Shown here piece by piece: positions 46,271 through 56,550 of a stretch of 64,000 nt of DNA. The stretch spans positions 124,001-188,000 of the forward strand of contig NZ_SNQG01000002.1 of assembly GCF_004378255.1 (NCBI RefSeq). The letters run 5' to 3'. The notes under the pieces are model-generated. The model worked only from the letters and a program-made list of their open reading frames with translations, was not told where the DNA came from and made no database searches. This stretch comes from Mucilaginibacter phyllosphaerae. Lineage in GTDB: Bacteria > Bacteroidota > Bacteroidia > Sphingobacteriales > Sphingobacteriaceae. The position numbers were made by a program, and so were the translations under genes. Numbering within the stretch: the first letter of the stretch is position 1; every line of letters starts with the position of its first letter.

Positions 46271-48538
46271 TTAGTTAACCATTTGCCTGCGGATGATGTT
46301 TAGTGCACCGCCTGCTTTAAACCACTCAATTTGCTGCGCATTATAAGTATGGTTTACCGGGAACGATTCTGTTGAACCATCTTTGTGGTGTAACACTACG
46401 GTTAACTGTTTGCCGGGGGCAAAGGTGGTTAAGCCGGTAATGTCTATCGTATCGTCCTCCTGGATCTTTTCGTAATCGTTAGGGTCTGCAAAGGTGATAC
46501 CCAGCATACCTTGTTTCTTCAGATTGGTTTCGTGGATACGGGCAAATGATTTTACCAGTATGGCACGTACGCCTAAGTGGCGTGGCTCCATCGCCGCGTG
46601 CTCGCGTGATGAACCTTCACCATAGTTCTCGTCACCAACAACGATAGAACCAATGCCATGGGCCTTATAATCACGCTGTGTGGCCGGAACCGGGCCGTAT
46701 TCGCCTGTCAATTCATTTTTAACGCTGTCAGCCGTGTTGTTAAAGTAGTTAATGGCACCTATCAGCATATTGTTTGATATGTTATCCAGGTGGCCACGGA
46801 ATTTTAACCACGGGCCTGCCATCGAAATATGGTCGGTAGTACATTTACCACGGGCTTTAATTAACAATTTAAGGCCGGTAATATCTGTGCCTTCCCAGGG
46901 GGTAAACGGCTCCAGTAATTGTAAACGCGATGAAGTTGGGCTCACCAAAACCTGTACCTGGCTGCCATCTTCGGCAGGTGCCTGGTAACCGGCATCTTCA
47001 ACAGCGTAACCGTTCAACGGCATTTCTATACCCTGCGGCTCATCAAATTTAACCTGTTCGCCATTTTTGTTGGTTAAGGTATCTGTAAGCGGGTTAAAGG
47101 TAAGGTCGCCGGCAATAGCAAACGCAGTAACAATCTCCGGAGAGGCCACAAAAGCATGTGTATTAGGGTTACCATCCTGGCGTTTAGCAAAGTTACGGTT
47201 AAACGATGTAATGATAGAGTTTTTGCGTGTAGGGTCATCTGTATGACGTGCCCACTGGCCAATACATGGGCCGCAAGCGTTAGCCAGTACTACACCGCCC
47301 ATTGCGGCAAAAGTATTCAGGTAACCGTCGCGGTCTACCGTGTAACGTACCTGTTCAGAACCCGGGGTGATGGTAAATTCAGCCTTGGTTTCTAAACCTT
47401 TATCAATAGCCTGTTTGGCAATAGATGCCGAACGGGTAATATCTTCGTAAGACGAGTTGGTGCAGGATCCTATCAAACCAACCTCTAATTTCTCCGGCCA
47501 GTTGTTTTCTTTAACAGCTTGTGCAAATTTAGATATCGGCCACGCCAGATCCGGTGTGAAAGGGCCGTTAACGTGCGGCTCCAGTTCTGATAAATTGATC
47601 TCGATAACCTGGTCGAAATACTCGGTAGGGTTAGCGTAAACTTCCTCATCGCCGGTTAAATGCGCTGCAATGGCATCGGCCATATCTGCAATTTCTTCGC
47701 GTTTGGTACCTCTCAGATAAATGGCCGCTTTTTCGTCGTAACCGAAGATAGAAGTGGTTGCACCAATTTCGGCACCCATATTACAAATGGTTGCTTTACC
47801 GGTGGCCGACATAGAGCGTGCGCCCTCGCCAAAATATTCTACAATAAAACCGGTACCACCTTTTACGGTAAGGATGCCGGCAACACGCAAAATAACATCT
47901 TTAGCCGATGTCCATCCGGATAGTTTACCGGTTAATTTAACCCCCAGCAGTTTAGGGAATTTTAGCTCCCATGGTAAACCTGCCATCACATCGCAGGCAT
48001 CGGCACCGCCAACGCCAATGGCAACCATACCCAAACCACCTGCGTTAGGTGTGTGGCTATCGGTACCTATCATCATACCACCGGGGAAAGCGTAGTTTTC
48101 TAACACTACCTGGTGGATGATACCTGCACCGGCTTTCCAGAAACCGATACCGTATTTATCAGATACAGAGGAAAGGAAATCGTAAACTTCGCGGTTAATA
48201 TCAACCGCCGTATTTAAGTCGGCAACGGCGCCTACTTTTGCTTGTATCAGGTGGTCGCAATGTACGGTAGATGGTACGGCAACCTGCGGGCGGCCCGCCT
48301 GCATAAATTGTAACAATGCCATTTGCGCGGTTGCATCCTGCATCGCCACGCGGTCTGGTGCAAAGTCAACGTAGTCGGTACCACGTTCAAAAGCTTTTTT
48401 AGCATCGCCTTCTGTAAGGTGAGCGTATAATATTTTTTCGGTTAATGTTAGAGATTTACCGGTCGCTTTGCGGGCAGCATCCACACGGGTGCTGTAGCGA
48501 TCATAAACCTTTTTGATCATATCTAAATCAAAAGCCAT
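46271..48538 (-). CDS. acn: Aconitate hydratase
   Basis: 755 residues, length and order of the mitochondrial-type aconitase rather than AcnA or AcnB of E. coli. Fe-S ligands in [12 protein letters not shown] and [10 protein letters not shown]; a [19 protein letters not shown] substrate loop; C-terminal swivel domain with [21 protein letters not shown]. Converts citrate to isocitrate in the TCA cycle. Single-gene unit. Confidence 0.96.
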   Translation of the reverse strand: MAFDLDMIKKVYDRYSTRVDAARKATGKSLTLTEKILYAHLTEGDAKKAFERGTDYVDFAPDRVAMQDATAQMALLQFMQAGRPQVAVPSTVHCDHLIQAKVGAVADLNTAVDINREVYDFLSSVSDKYGIGFWKAGAGIIHQVVLENYAFPGGMMIGTDSHTPNAGGLGMVAIGVGGADACDVMAGLPWELKFPKLLGVKLTGKLSGWTSAKDVILRVAGILTVKGGTGFIVEYFGEGARSMSATGKATICNMGAEIGATTSIFGYDEKAAIYLRGTKREEIADMADAIAAHLTGDEEVYANPTEYFDQVIEINLSELEPHVNGPFTPDLAWPISKFAQAVKENNWPEKLEVGLIGSCTNSSYEDITRSASIAKQAIDKGLETKAEFTITPGSEQVRYTVDRDGYLNTFAAMGGVVLANACGPCIGQWARHTDDPTRKNSIITSFNRNFAKRQDGNPNTHAFVASPEIVTAFAIAGDLTFNPLTDTLTNKNGEQVKFDEPQGIEMPLNGYAVEDAGYQAPAEDGSQVQVLVSPTSSRLQLLEPFTPWEGTDITGLKLLIKARGKCTTDHISMAGPWLKFRGHLDNISNNMLIGAINYFNNTADSVKNELTGEYGPVPATQRDYKAHGIGSIVVGDENYGEGSSREHAAMEPRHLGVRAILVKSFARIHETNLKKQGMLGITFADPNDYEKIQEDDTIDITGLTTFAPGKQLTVVLHHKDGSTESFPVNHTYNAQQIEWFKAGGALNIIRRQMVN

Positions 48539-48662
48539 AATGTTTGATTTTTTTAGTGGTAAAAAGAATCGACAAAACCGTTTCCGGCTGTCAGCCGCGA
48601 ATTTACAAAATATAAACTTTATTCACAGTCAGCCCTTTGTACAATTGTTATTTGGATATGTT

Positions 48663-50351
48663 CTAAATAACAATCTTCTGCAATAGTTTATTACTAACAA
48701 AATCTCGGGCAGATTGTAAATCGGGGCTATTTATTAAATCTTTTTCTAAAACCTTGTTTACCCATTTGGGTCCATGTAACGCGAAACTTTTATCAAATGC
48801 TTCAATTTCTCCTATATCCAGAATGAAAATCCCCTTGCTTTCTAATTGCGCATTTATCTCGTTATAGGCTCTGGTCGCCTCTCCTGAAGGAATAAACGAT
48901 TTGCCATTTAATTTAGCCTCAGACCAAGGAGAAGCTTTTTTTAGTTCATCTTTCATCCTTTTCAAATCAGTATCCGATATCACATTTCCGTCTATTGATG
49001 ATATGATTTTGTTAATAGATTCTTTTAAATCATCTTTTTGTAATTCAGGCTTCTTCTTATCAATTGAATTTTTGACAATTCTAAAATCCTTTTCTATGTC
49101 AGCCCAAGTCCCGCCAAAGCCCTCATACATAAATCTAATAGGATTTTCATTATTAAACAAATCAAAATCTCCAATTACTTTAAGTGGTACATTTAATTTA
49201 TTTAGAGCATTGATAACAATTGGGAATCTGTGTTTACCTCCACACTGCACAAATAATATATCAGGAACAGGATTATCATTAACTTCAGATATTGCAGTAA
49301 GTATTGCTGAAAAGAATCTGCAGTCAGAATCGCTTTCACAAACTATTACTTCAGAATGAAAAAGGCCATCCAAAATATTTGAATGTCGAAGTAATGAATC
49401 ACTCCAAATATTTTTGATTTCATCATTTTTTAAGAGTGAGAAAGAATTAACATATTCATTTCGCTGAATGCGAATAATATTTAATCTGTCACCAGCGTAG
49501 TCTAACAAGCCCTTTAAGAAATGCTCACTATGTGTGGCAATAAAAAATTGTTTATTAAAGTCTAGTTCTTTAGAAATCATTTGACCAAGCAGTTTTGCTT
49601 GTGGTGGATGTAAAAAAGCTTCCGGCTCGTCTACTATATTTATTGACATATCGCGTGCATATAAATTTAGAAAGACGTTAGTGAAGCTTTTCATTCCATC
49701 ACCTTGTAGATGTAATAGATCAAGTTTAGAAAGCTCATCTAAATATTTTTCGGAGACTCGATCATTAATTGAATCATAAGCCGGAGCTTTTCCAACATGT
49801 AGAGGAACAATATTTCCCGCTCCACGATTAACGATTATATCTTTGTTAAAAGCTTTTCTAAAATAACTTGTAAATTTTGTTTCTAAACTATCTTTTAGTT
49901 GTATGATATGAATTGGATGTGATGGTGGTTGCGTTAATCTATTAATATTATCTGGGGGAGAAATCCCTGTAAGCCTTTGATCAGTTGATAACTCTTGAAC
50001 AAAGAATCCTTTCGCATCAGCAAGTGTTTTATTGAATTTTGAAAATGTGTATTTAAAGTCACTTTTTCTGGTAAATGTGTTAATAGTTGAATAACTTACT
50101 CCGTCAGCTGTTAGAAACTGTTGTAAATACTGCTCTACACTGACTAAATCAAATGGGATTGATAAAGAGATGCTTTTTACAACTTTCTTATTAGCTTCAT
50201 TACTATTTTGTAACAGTTGGCTTATTTCTTTTAATACGGCACTTTTTCCTGCATTGTTGGGACCAACAAAAACTGTAATTGAGCCATCCTTTAATTGAAG
50301 TGTATAATCATTATTAAAAGTAATACAGTTAATCCATAAATGTGGCTTCAT
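48663..50351 (-). CDS. OLD-like ATPase with TOPRIM domain
   Basis: 562 residues. Walker A VGPNNAGKSAVLKEI (about 30-45), a large coiled/insert region, a degenerate signature QGDGMKSF, Walker B INIVDEPEAFLHPPQ and the H-switch IATHSEHFLKG (all about 215-285). Then a TOPRIM-type region beginning VIVCESDSDCRFF (about 335) and a DFDLF acidic motif further on. This ATPase-TOPRIM order is that of OLD (overcoming lysogenization defect) nucleases, several of which act in phage defence. The coding DNA is visibly more A+T-rich than aconitase and the dehydrogenase on either side, so it looks transferred. No UvrD-like partner is present, so a class 1, stand-alone OLD is the best reading. Confidence 0.82.
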   Translation of the reverse strand: MKPHLWINCITFNNDYTLQLKDGSITVFVGPNNAGKSAVLKEISQLLQNSNEANKKVVKSISLSIPFDLVSVEQYLQQFLTADGVSYSTINTFTRKSDFKYTFSKFNKTLADAKGFFVQELSTDQRLTGISPPDNINRLTQPPSHPIHIIQLKDSLETKFTSYFRKAFNKDIIVNRGAGNIVPLHVGKAPAYDSINDRVSEKYLDELSKLDLLHLQGDGMKSFTNVFLNLYARDMSINIVDEPEAFLHPPQAKLLGQMISKELDFNKQFFIATHSEHFLKGLLDYAGDRLNIIRIQRNEYVNSFSLLKNDEIKNIWSDSLLRHSNILDGLFHSEVIVCESDSDCRFFSAILTAISEVNDNPVPDILFVQCGGKHRFPIVINALNKLNVPLKVIGDFDLFNNENPIRFMYEGFGGTWADIEKDFRIVKNSIDKKKPELQKDDLKESINKIISSIDGNVISDTDLKRMKDELKKASPWSEAKLNGKSFIPSGEATRAYNEINAQLESKGIFILDIGEIEAFDKSFALHGPKWVNKVLEKDLINSPDLQSARDFVSNKLLQKIVI

Positions 50352-50396
50352 GGCATAAAGATAATATTTGAACCATCATTTAGCATATTTAAATAC

Positions 50397-51506
50397 CTAC
50401 TTCCCGCTCACCTCTATCAGCCTGTCATTACTCCCGTTGCTGGTTATGATGTAAACCTTGCCTGCGGGTGAAATGGCTACATCCCGCATGCGGCCGTATT
50501 TGCCTTTATAAAACGTATGCACAGCTTCTACAGCGGTACCTGCGGTATTAAGTTTCAGCTGCAAAAGTTCGCTGTCTTTTAATACGGCTAACAGTAACGA
50601 TCCTTTCCACTGTGGGATAGCATCCTTGTTATAATAATCGATGCCCGATGGTGCGATGGTTGGCGTCCAGATCTGTATGGGTTCGGCTACATCATTTACC
50701 GAGCAAAAAGCTTTCTCGGCATCGGTATTGCACAGCCCCTCTACGTTGGGCCAGCCAAAGTTGCGGCCTTTCTGGATAATGTTTACCTCATCATCGGTAC
50801 TGTTGCCATGCTCCGAACTGTAAAGGCGGTCGCCAACAAAAACAAGGCCTTGCGGGTTGCGGTGCCCGTAGCTCCATACCGGGCTGCCGGCGGTAGGGTT
50901 ATCTGCCGGGATACTGCCATCCAGGTTGATCCGCTGAATTTTACCTGCCGGGTTATTTTTATCCTGTGCGCGTGATGCTGCCGCCGCATCGCCGCTGGTA
51001 ATAAATAGTTTTTTATCCGGCGAGATAGCCAGCCGCGTACCATTATGGATATTAGCTGCGGGGATATTATCTATCAATACAACGGGATTAATTAACGTAC
51101 CGCCGCTGTAGGTGAATTTTACGATCTTTTTGGTGTAAGTGCCATTCTTATCATAATTGTAGGCTACAAAAACTTCGGGTGTTGTTGTAAAATCGGGATG
51201 CAGCACCATGCCCAGTAAACCGCCCTCGCCGCGTGATACCACATCGCTTAAAGTTGCAATTACAGTGATAGCACCGGTTGCAGGGTCTACATTGCTGATC
51301 TTGCCGCCACGCTCGGTTATCCACAGTTTATTATCAGGCCCCCACAAAACTTCCCAGGGCAGGGTAAGTTTGTCGGTCACAACTTTATCGGTAAGGCCGG
51401 CAGTGCTGCCGGGGGCGGTTGGCGTACCTGTGCCGGGCGAATTTTTTTTACATGCCCCCAACAACAAAGTACCCGCCAAAGCAGCTGTCCATAGCCATGT
51501 TTTCAT
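50397..51506 (-). CDS. PQQ-dependent sugar dehydrogenase-type lipoprotein
   Basis: 369 residues. Signal peptide with lipobox LGAC (Cys about 19), a Gly/Thr/Pro-rich linker, then a six-bladed propeller of the GDH-B/YliI (glucose/sorbosone dehydrogenase) family: LTLPWEVLWGPDNKLWITERGGKI, SRGEGGLLGMVLHPDF, LFITSGDAAAA, WSYGHRNPQGLVF, YSSEHGN, NFGWPNVEG. PQQ/Ca ligands are likely in those loops. Periplasmic; oxidises sugars. Monocistronic. Confidence 0.9.
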   Translation of the reverse strand: MKTWLWTAALAGTLLLGACKKNSPGTGTPTAPGSTAGLTDKVVTDKLTLPWEVLWGPDNKLWITERGGKISNVDPATGAITVIATLSDVVSRGEGGLLGMVLHPDFTTTPEVFVAYNYDKNGTYTKKIVKFTYSGGTLINPVVLIDNIPAANIHNGTRLAISPDKKLFITSGDAAAASRAQDKNNPAGKIQRINLDGSIPADNPTAGSPVWSYGHRNPQGLVFVGDRLYSSEHGNSTDDEVNIIQKGRNFGWPNVEGLCNTDAEKAFCSVNDVAEPIQIWTPTIAPSGIDYYNKDAIPQWKGSLLLAVLKDSELLQLKLNTAGTAVEAVHTFYKGKYGRMRDVAISPAGKVYIITSNGSNDRLIEVSGK

Positions 51507-51608
51507 AATGGGTTTAATTAGTGGATCAATAGAACAGCAACAAGAATATACACAAATTGTTGCAAATGGCCTTATCCGCCCTTAAACTGCTTTGGTTTCC
51601 GTTTTAAT

Positions 51609-52256
51609 TTATACCCCCGGCGCTGTAAACTGCGCCGCATCCAGCGCTTTAAAAGTATAGCCTGCTTTGCTAAAATGCGCAAGCATCAGGGGCAGTACAT
51701 ACTCCAGTTTATGAAAAGCCTTCACGCTATCATGAAACAATACGATAGACCCATCCTGCAAATTTTTTAAAACGTTGTTCAGCGCCTCGTGCCGGTTAAG
51801 GGCAAAATCAAAATCACCGCTAAGTACATCCCACATAATTATCTGCAGATCGGGGCGGGCTTGTTTTAATAGTTTAACTTGCTGCCGTTTAATGCGCCCG
51901 TAGGGCGGGCGAAAAAGCGGGGTGTTCAGCATCTTATCGGTTTGTAAAAAATTTTCCAGGTAGGTATGGTCGTCCGTATCCCAGCCTTTAAGGTGATTAT
52001 AAGTGTGGTTACCTATAGCATGGCCTGCCTTTTTTACGTCGGCAAATACATCCGGATGCTTACGCACATTATCGCCAATGCAAAAGAAGGTGGCTTTGGC
52101 ATTGTACTTTTTTAAAATATTTAACACAAAGGGTGTAACAATGGGTATAGGCCCGTCGTCAAAAGTCAAATAAATACACCGGGTACCGGGTTTAGCATCC
52201 CAAATTAATTGGGGGTATAGCTTTTTAAGCCACCAGGGAGTTTTTACCAGATACAT
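51609..52256 (-). CDS. Polysaccharide deacetylase family protein (NodB domain)
   Basis: 215 residues. NodB motifs: YLTFDDGPIP (motif 1, catalytic Asp and metal Asp), GNHTYNHLKG (motif 2, metal His pair), PLFRPPYGRIK (motif 3), and DVLSGDF plus IVLFHDS (motifs 4 and 5). A compact single-domain deacetylase for peptidoglycan or poly-N-acetylglucosamine. No signal peptide is clear, though a short basic-hydrophobic N-terminus exists. Confidence 0.92.
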   Translation of the reverse strand: MYLVKTPWWLKKLYPQLIWDAKPGTRCIYLTFDDGPIPIVTPFVLNILKKYNAKATFFCIGDNVRKHPDVFADVKKAGHAIGNHTYNHLKGWDTDDHTYLENFLQTDKMLNTPLFRPPYGRIKRQQVKLLKQARPDLQIIMWDVLSGDFDFALNRHEALNNVLKNLQDGSIVLFHDSVKAFHKLEYVLPLMLAHFSKAGYTFKALDAAQFTAPGV

Positions 52257-52344
52257 GATGCGCGAAAGTTTATGTGCTTATATTTAACCAAACAAAAAGA
52301 GCTTGCAAAGTAAGTAGCATTACTTACAATTGTATATAATTATT

Positions 52345-53787
52345 ATGAAACTAAACTTACCAATCACAAAAATAAGTATTGCATGCTTCCTGTTACTTTC
52401 GGCGGTTAATTTTACGGTTAAGGCGCAAGAGGTAATTACCCTGCAAAAAGCCATCGATCTGACGCTCGAACGCAATTTAACCATAAAGCAGGCACAATTT
52501 AGTGAAGCCTTATCAGAAGAAACGCTGAAGCAATCTAAATACAACCAGTTGCCAAATTTAACGGCAGGGCCACAGGGCTCGTTTAACTTTGGCCGTAATA
52601 TCGACCCTTCTACCAACCAGTTTACCAATCAGCGTATTTTTGCCTTAAGCGGTAACCTGTCTACCCAGGTTACTTTGTTTCAGGGCGGGCAATTGCGTAA
52701 CCAGATCATCGAGAACAAATTGCTGCTTGGCGCCGACCGCAGTTACACCGCTAAAATAAAAAACGACCTTATTTTAAATGTGGTTACCCAATACCTGCAA
52801 ATTTTAACCAATCAGGATCTGGTAATTGCTGCCCAGCAGCAAATTGATATTGCCAAAATAGGGCTGGACAGGGCACAGAAGAACTTTGACGTAGGTAACC
52901 AAACGCAGGCAGACCTATCGCAGGCCAAAGCGCAGCAATCAACCGCCGATTTAAACTATACCAATGCGCAAAACCAGTTAGAGCTATCGGTACTTACTTT
53001 AAAACAGTATATGGAGATGCCGCCGGCAACCCGCATCGCTTTTGAAAAGCCGGACATCAGCAAGTTTAAAGATAATAGCACCGTTTATGACCCGGAGGCT
53101 GTTTTAAGAACCGCCTTAGCTGTAAACCCCGATGTAACGCTTGCAGAAGCCAGGCAAAAAGCTGCCGAGCAGGATATTAAAGTTGCCAGAGGCAACTACT
53201 ACCCAAGTGTGGTATTGTTTGGCCAGATAGGTACAAACTACTCTGATGCCAGGCGTTTGGCCGGTACACCGTTTGCCACCGGCAGGTTAGATACTTTGGG
53301 CTTTGTGCAGAATACAACCAATGCCATCGTATCGCCAAATTTTTCGGTACCGCTGTTGCATTACCCTATTGGCAGGCAGTTAACAGATAACTTTAACCAG
53401 TCTGTAGGGATTAGCTTACAGATCCCTATTTTTAACCGTTTTACAGCGCGTACTTCTGTACGTAAAGCTAAAATAACTAACGAGAATGCGCTTGTTACCG
53501 CACAGCTGGCTAAAAACAACCTTAGTAAAATAATATACCAGGCGGTTTGGGATGTGCAGGCATCCAACAAAAAATACCAAAGCACGCTGCAAACATACAA
53601 TGCCAATAAAGATGCCTTTAACGTGGTGCAGCAACGGTATAATGTAGGCCTGGTTAATTCGCTTGATTATAACACATCGTTAACCAATTTAAACCGGTCG
53701 CAGTTTGATCTGATACAGGCGCAGTACGAGGTAGTGTTCAGAAGCAAAGTAATTGATTATTATCTTGGAAACCCGATAACCCTTTAA
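52345..53787 (+). CDS. TolC-family outer-membrane efflux protein
   Basis: About 480 residues from ATG 52345; the signal peptide ends VKAQ. Two TolC-type halves, each with a strand pair and long helices (ITLQKAIDLTLERNLTIKQAQ; QNFDVGNQTQADLSQAKAQQS; VLRTALAVNPDVTLAEARQKAAEQDIKVARGNYYPSVVLFGQIGTNY; NVVQQRYNVGLVNSLDYNTSLTNLNRSQFDLIQAQYE). Forms the outer-membrane channel of tripartite export systems. The MFP gene begins 23 bp downstream. Confidence 0.94.
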   Translation: MKLNLPITKISIACFLLLSAVNFTVKAQEVITLQKAIDLTLERNLTIKQAQFSEALSEETLKQSKYNQLPNLTAGPQGSFNFGRNIDPSTNQFTNQRIFALSGNLSTQVTLFQGGQLRNQIIENKLLLGADRSYTAKIKNDLILNVVTQYLQILTNQDLVIAAQQQIDIAKIGLDRAQKNFDVGNQTQADLSQAKAQQSTADLNYTNAQNQLELSVLTLKQYMEMPPATRIAFEKPDISKFKDNSTVYDPEAVLRTALAVNPDVTLAEARQKAAEQDIKVARGNYYPSVVLFGQIGTNYSDARRLAGTPFATGRLDTLGFVQNTTNAIVSPNFSVPLLHYPIGRQLTDNFNQSVGISLQIPIFNRFTARTSVRKAKITNENALVTAQLAKNNLSKIIYQAVWDVQASNKKYQSTLQTYNANKDAFNVVQQRYNVGLVNSLDYNTSLTNLNRSQFDLIQAQYEVVFRSKVIDYYLGNPITL

Positions 53788-53810
53788 CACAAAACAATCC
53801 TGAAATTATT

Positions 53811-55142
53811 ATGGGAAAAACTACTAAATATATTTTGATAGGCCTTGGCGTACTTATAGTACTGTTAGTAATAGGTAAAGTAACGGGCATTATAGGCAAG
53901 CCGCAGCTAACGCAGGTTGCCGTTGAAAAGGCCGAAAGCCGCGATATTAATGAAACGGTATCTGCAAGCGGTAAAATAAAACCGCACATCGAGGTTAAGA
54001 TCAGCCCCGAAGTATCTGGTGAGGTGGTAGAACTGCCCATTAAAGAGGGCGACGTGGTTAAAAAAGGCCAGCTGCTATGCCGCATTCGCCCGGATATACT
54101 CAAATCGGGCTATGACAGGGCGGTGGCATCATACAACACACAAAAAGCAAGTGTTGGCAACTCTGCGCAAATGCTCAAACAATCAGAAGCCACCTTTGCC
54201 AACCAGCAATCCATTTACAAACGCAGTAAAGAACTTTTTGATAAAAAAGTATTAACCGTTGCCGAGTTTGAGCAGGCGAAAGCGAATTACGAAGGTGCAA
54301 AGGCATCTTTAGAAGCTGCAAGGCAAAATGTTGTAGGCTCTAAATTCGGGTTAGAGCAATCGCAGGCATCTGTTAAAGAGGCACAGGATAACCTGGCCAA
54401 AACAACCATTTATGCCCCGGTTGATGGCGTGGTATCAAAACTATCTATAGAGCAGGGCGAGCGTGTGTTAGGTACCCAACAGTTTGCCGGTACCGAGATC
54501 ATGACCATATCTGACCTGAGCAAGATGGATGTAAATGTGGATGTGAACGAGAACGATATCAACCGCATTGCTGTAGGCAACCAATCGCAGATTGAGATTG
54601 ACGCATTTTTAGGTAAAAAATTCACCGGCGAGGTGATTGAGATAGGCAGTTCGGCAAATGTGGTGGGCACCAATGCCGACCAGGTGACCAATTTTACGGT
54701 TAAAGTGCGCATCACGGCACAATCGTATATCGACCTGCTGAAAAAAAATGCGGCCAATCATTCACCGTTTCGCCCGGGTTTAACCGCTACGGTTGATATT
54801 CAAACCAACCACGTGAAGGCGCTGTCGGTCCCTATCCAATCTGTCACCACGCGCGACGAAAAGAAACCCGAAGCAAAAGAGGAACAGAAGGACGATAAGA
54901 AAACAACCATCGCCGCGCCATCAAAAGAATATGTATTTGTATTGCAGGCGGGCAAAGTAAAACAGGTTGAAGTGAAAACCGGCATACAGGACGACACCTA
55001 TATCCAGATCCTATCCGGCCTTAAGGGCGGCGAAGAAGTGATATCTGCACCATTCGCAGCCATCTCCAAAACATTAAAAGATGGCATGCTGGTAGAGAAG
55101 GTGGATAAATCAAAGCTGTTTAATACCGATGCCAAGAAATAG
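53811..55142 (+). CDS. Efflux membrane fusion protein (HlyD/MacA-like)
   Basis: 443 residues. An N-terminal membrane helix (YILIGLGVLIVLLVIGKVTG), lipoyl half SGKIKPHIEVKISPEVSGEV, alpha-hairpin (residues about 95-200), second lipoyl half TTIYAPVDGVVSKL and beta-barrel region with a Lys/Glu-rich insert (EEQKDDKKTTIAA). Likely partners the upstream TolC, but no MacB-type ABC transporter or RND pump follows. Partner inner-membrane pump not in the window. Confidence 0.92.
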   Translation: MGKTTKYILIGLGVLIVLLVIGKVTGIIGKPQLTQVAVEKAESRDINETVSASGKIKPHIEVKISPEVSGEVVELPIKEGDVVKKGQLLCRIRPDILKSGYDRAVASYNTQKASVGNSAQMLKQSEATFANQQSIYKRSKELFDKKVLTVAEFEQAKANYEGAKASLEAARQNVVGSKFGLEQSQASVKEAQDNLAKTTIYAPVDGVVSKLSIEQGERVLGTQQFAGTEIMTISDLSKMDVNVDVNENDINRIAVGNQSQIEIDAFLGKKFTGEVIEIGSSANVVGTNADQVTNFTVKVRITAQSYIDLLKKNAANHSPFRPGLTATVDIQTNHVKALSVPIQSVTTRDEKKPEAKEEQKDDKKTTIAAPSKEYVFVLQAGKVKQVEVKTGIQDDTYIQILSGLKGGEEVISAPFAAISKTLKDGMLVEKVDKSKLFNTDAKK

Positions 55143-55511
55143 GTTTTAAGCTGAAAGTTTAAAAGTACAAGGTGGAAGGTTTCAGAACTTTTCACCTTTT
55201 GTATTTTCAGGGCGTTTTTGGGGCGATTTAGAGCCATTTTGAAGGCGTATCCGGCCACCGGCAGGCAATTACCAGCAATAGCATTTATCCGTTTGCTGGT
55301 GGTGGCGCTATTTTGTCACCTTGCTAAATTTGAATTGCTTGATTATAAGCCGATTGTGAAAAGTTCACAGTGTTCACACCGTGAACGTGAACACTTATTG
55401 GCAATAGCTTAGATACAAGGCCTATCAGCTTTCTCTTCAGCTTCCCAATAATATTTCATTAATTTGTATCCACCGGTAAAACCAATTACCCGGGTGAGAC
55501 ATTAATACTTA
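55143..55511. other. Intergenic region, 369 bp, between the MFP gene and gpsA
   Basis: No ORF or RNA gene recognised. Contains the hairpin listed at 55369-55395. The equal length to the 369-bp GIY-YIG unit is coincidental; the sequences are unrelated. Confidence 0.6.
55369..55395. other. GTTCAC/GTGAAC inverted repeat
   Basis: Perfect 9-bp arms AGTGTTCAC and GTGAACACT with a 9-nt loop that itself contains GTGAAC; another GTTCAC precedes it at 55363. No T run; more likely a protein-binding site or RNA element than a terminator. About 115 bp before gpsA. Confidence 0.55.
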
Positions 55512-56519
55512 ATGCTTAAGCAAAAAAACAAGATAGCTGTTGTGGGCGGCGGAAGCTGGGCCACGGCTAATATTAAAATGCTTACCGATAACGCTGCCGA
55601 AAAAGAGATTTTTTGGTGGATGCGTAATGAAGAAGCGGTTCAGCATATCCATAAATTCAGGCATAATCCGCATTATTTAAGTTCGGTTGAAATAAAGGTG
55701 CCGTCACAAAATATTTCTACAGATCTGAGATCGCTGATACAGGTTGCCGATTTTGTATTGCTTAACGTACCGGCTGCTTTTTTAAAAGAAGCACTGCGGG
55801 GGATTACCCCGGCAGATCTGGAGGGTAAAAAAATAGTATCGGCCATAAAAGGCATCGTACCCGATGAGAACAAGATCATCGGTGAGTTTTTAAACGAAAA
55901 CTATAAGGTGCCATTTGACCATATCCTGGTAATAAGCGGCCCCTGCCATGCCGAAGAGGTAGCGCTTGAAAAATTATCCTATTTAACCATTGCATCAAAA
56001 AATACCCTGCTGGCCGCCGAGTTTGCCGGTATGCTGAGTACACGCTACATCAAAACCATTGTATCTGATGATATATACGGCACCGAGTATGGCGCTGTTT
56101 TAAAAAATGTTTATGCCATTGCCAGCGGCATTTGCCACGGTGTGGGATATGGCGATAACTTTCAGTCGGTATTGATATCTAATGCCATCCGCGAGTTGGA
56201 GCGTTTTGTTGACCAGGTACACCCCATAGACCGGGATATCAAAGAATCAGCCTATCTGGGCGATCTGCTGGTTACCGCTTACTCTCAGTTTAGCCGTAAC
56301 CGCACCTTTGGTAATATGATAGGCAAGGGGTACACCGTAAAATCGGCCCAACTGGAAATGAATATGATAGCTGAAGGTTATTATGCAGTAAATTGCCTAC
56401 ACCAGGTAAACAGGCAATACCAGGTTGATATGCCTATCTGCGAGGCTGTTTATGCTATTTTGTACAAGAAAGGGCACCCTGTTACCGAAATGCAAAAGCT
56501 GGCAGAGAAATTGAGTTAA
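55512..56519 (+). CDS. gpsA: Glycerol-3-phosphate dehydrogenase (NAD(P)+)
   Basis: 335 residues. Rossmann loop VVGGGSWATANIKML, SAIKGIVPDE, HILVISGPCHAEE and the conserved EYGAVLKNVYAIASGICHGVGYGDN with catalytic Lys, ending with the GKGYTVKSAQLEMNMIAEGYYA helix. Makes sn-glycerol-3-phosphate for phospholipid synthesis. The usual GxGxxGT loop is GGGSWAT here, as in many Bacteroidota. Confidence 0.95.
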   Translation: MLKQKNKIAVVGGGSWATANIKMLTDNAAEKEIFWWMRNEEAVQHIHKFRHNPHYLSSVEIKVPSQNISTDLRSLIQVADFVLLNVPAAFLKEALRGITPADLEGKKIVSAIKGIVPDENKIIGEFLNENYKVPFDHILVISGPCHAEEVALEKLSYLTIASKNTLLAAEFAGMLSTRYIKTIVSDDIYGTEYGAVLKNVYAIASGICHGVGYGDNFQSVLISNAIRELERFVDQVHPIDRDIKESAYLGDLLVTAYSQFSRNRTFGNMIGKGYTVKSAQLEMNMIAEGYYAVNCLHQVNRQYQVDMPICEAVYAILYKKGHPVTEMQKLAEKLS

Positions 56520-56550
56520 CTGATACAGTTAATTAAACAAAACCTTAAAA

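Noticed and set aside
55143..55511. Relation to the 369-bp GIY-YIG unit because of equal length
   Set aside because: No sequence similarity; length match is chance.
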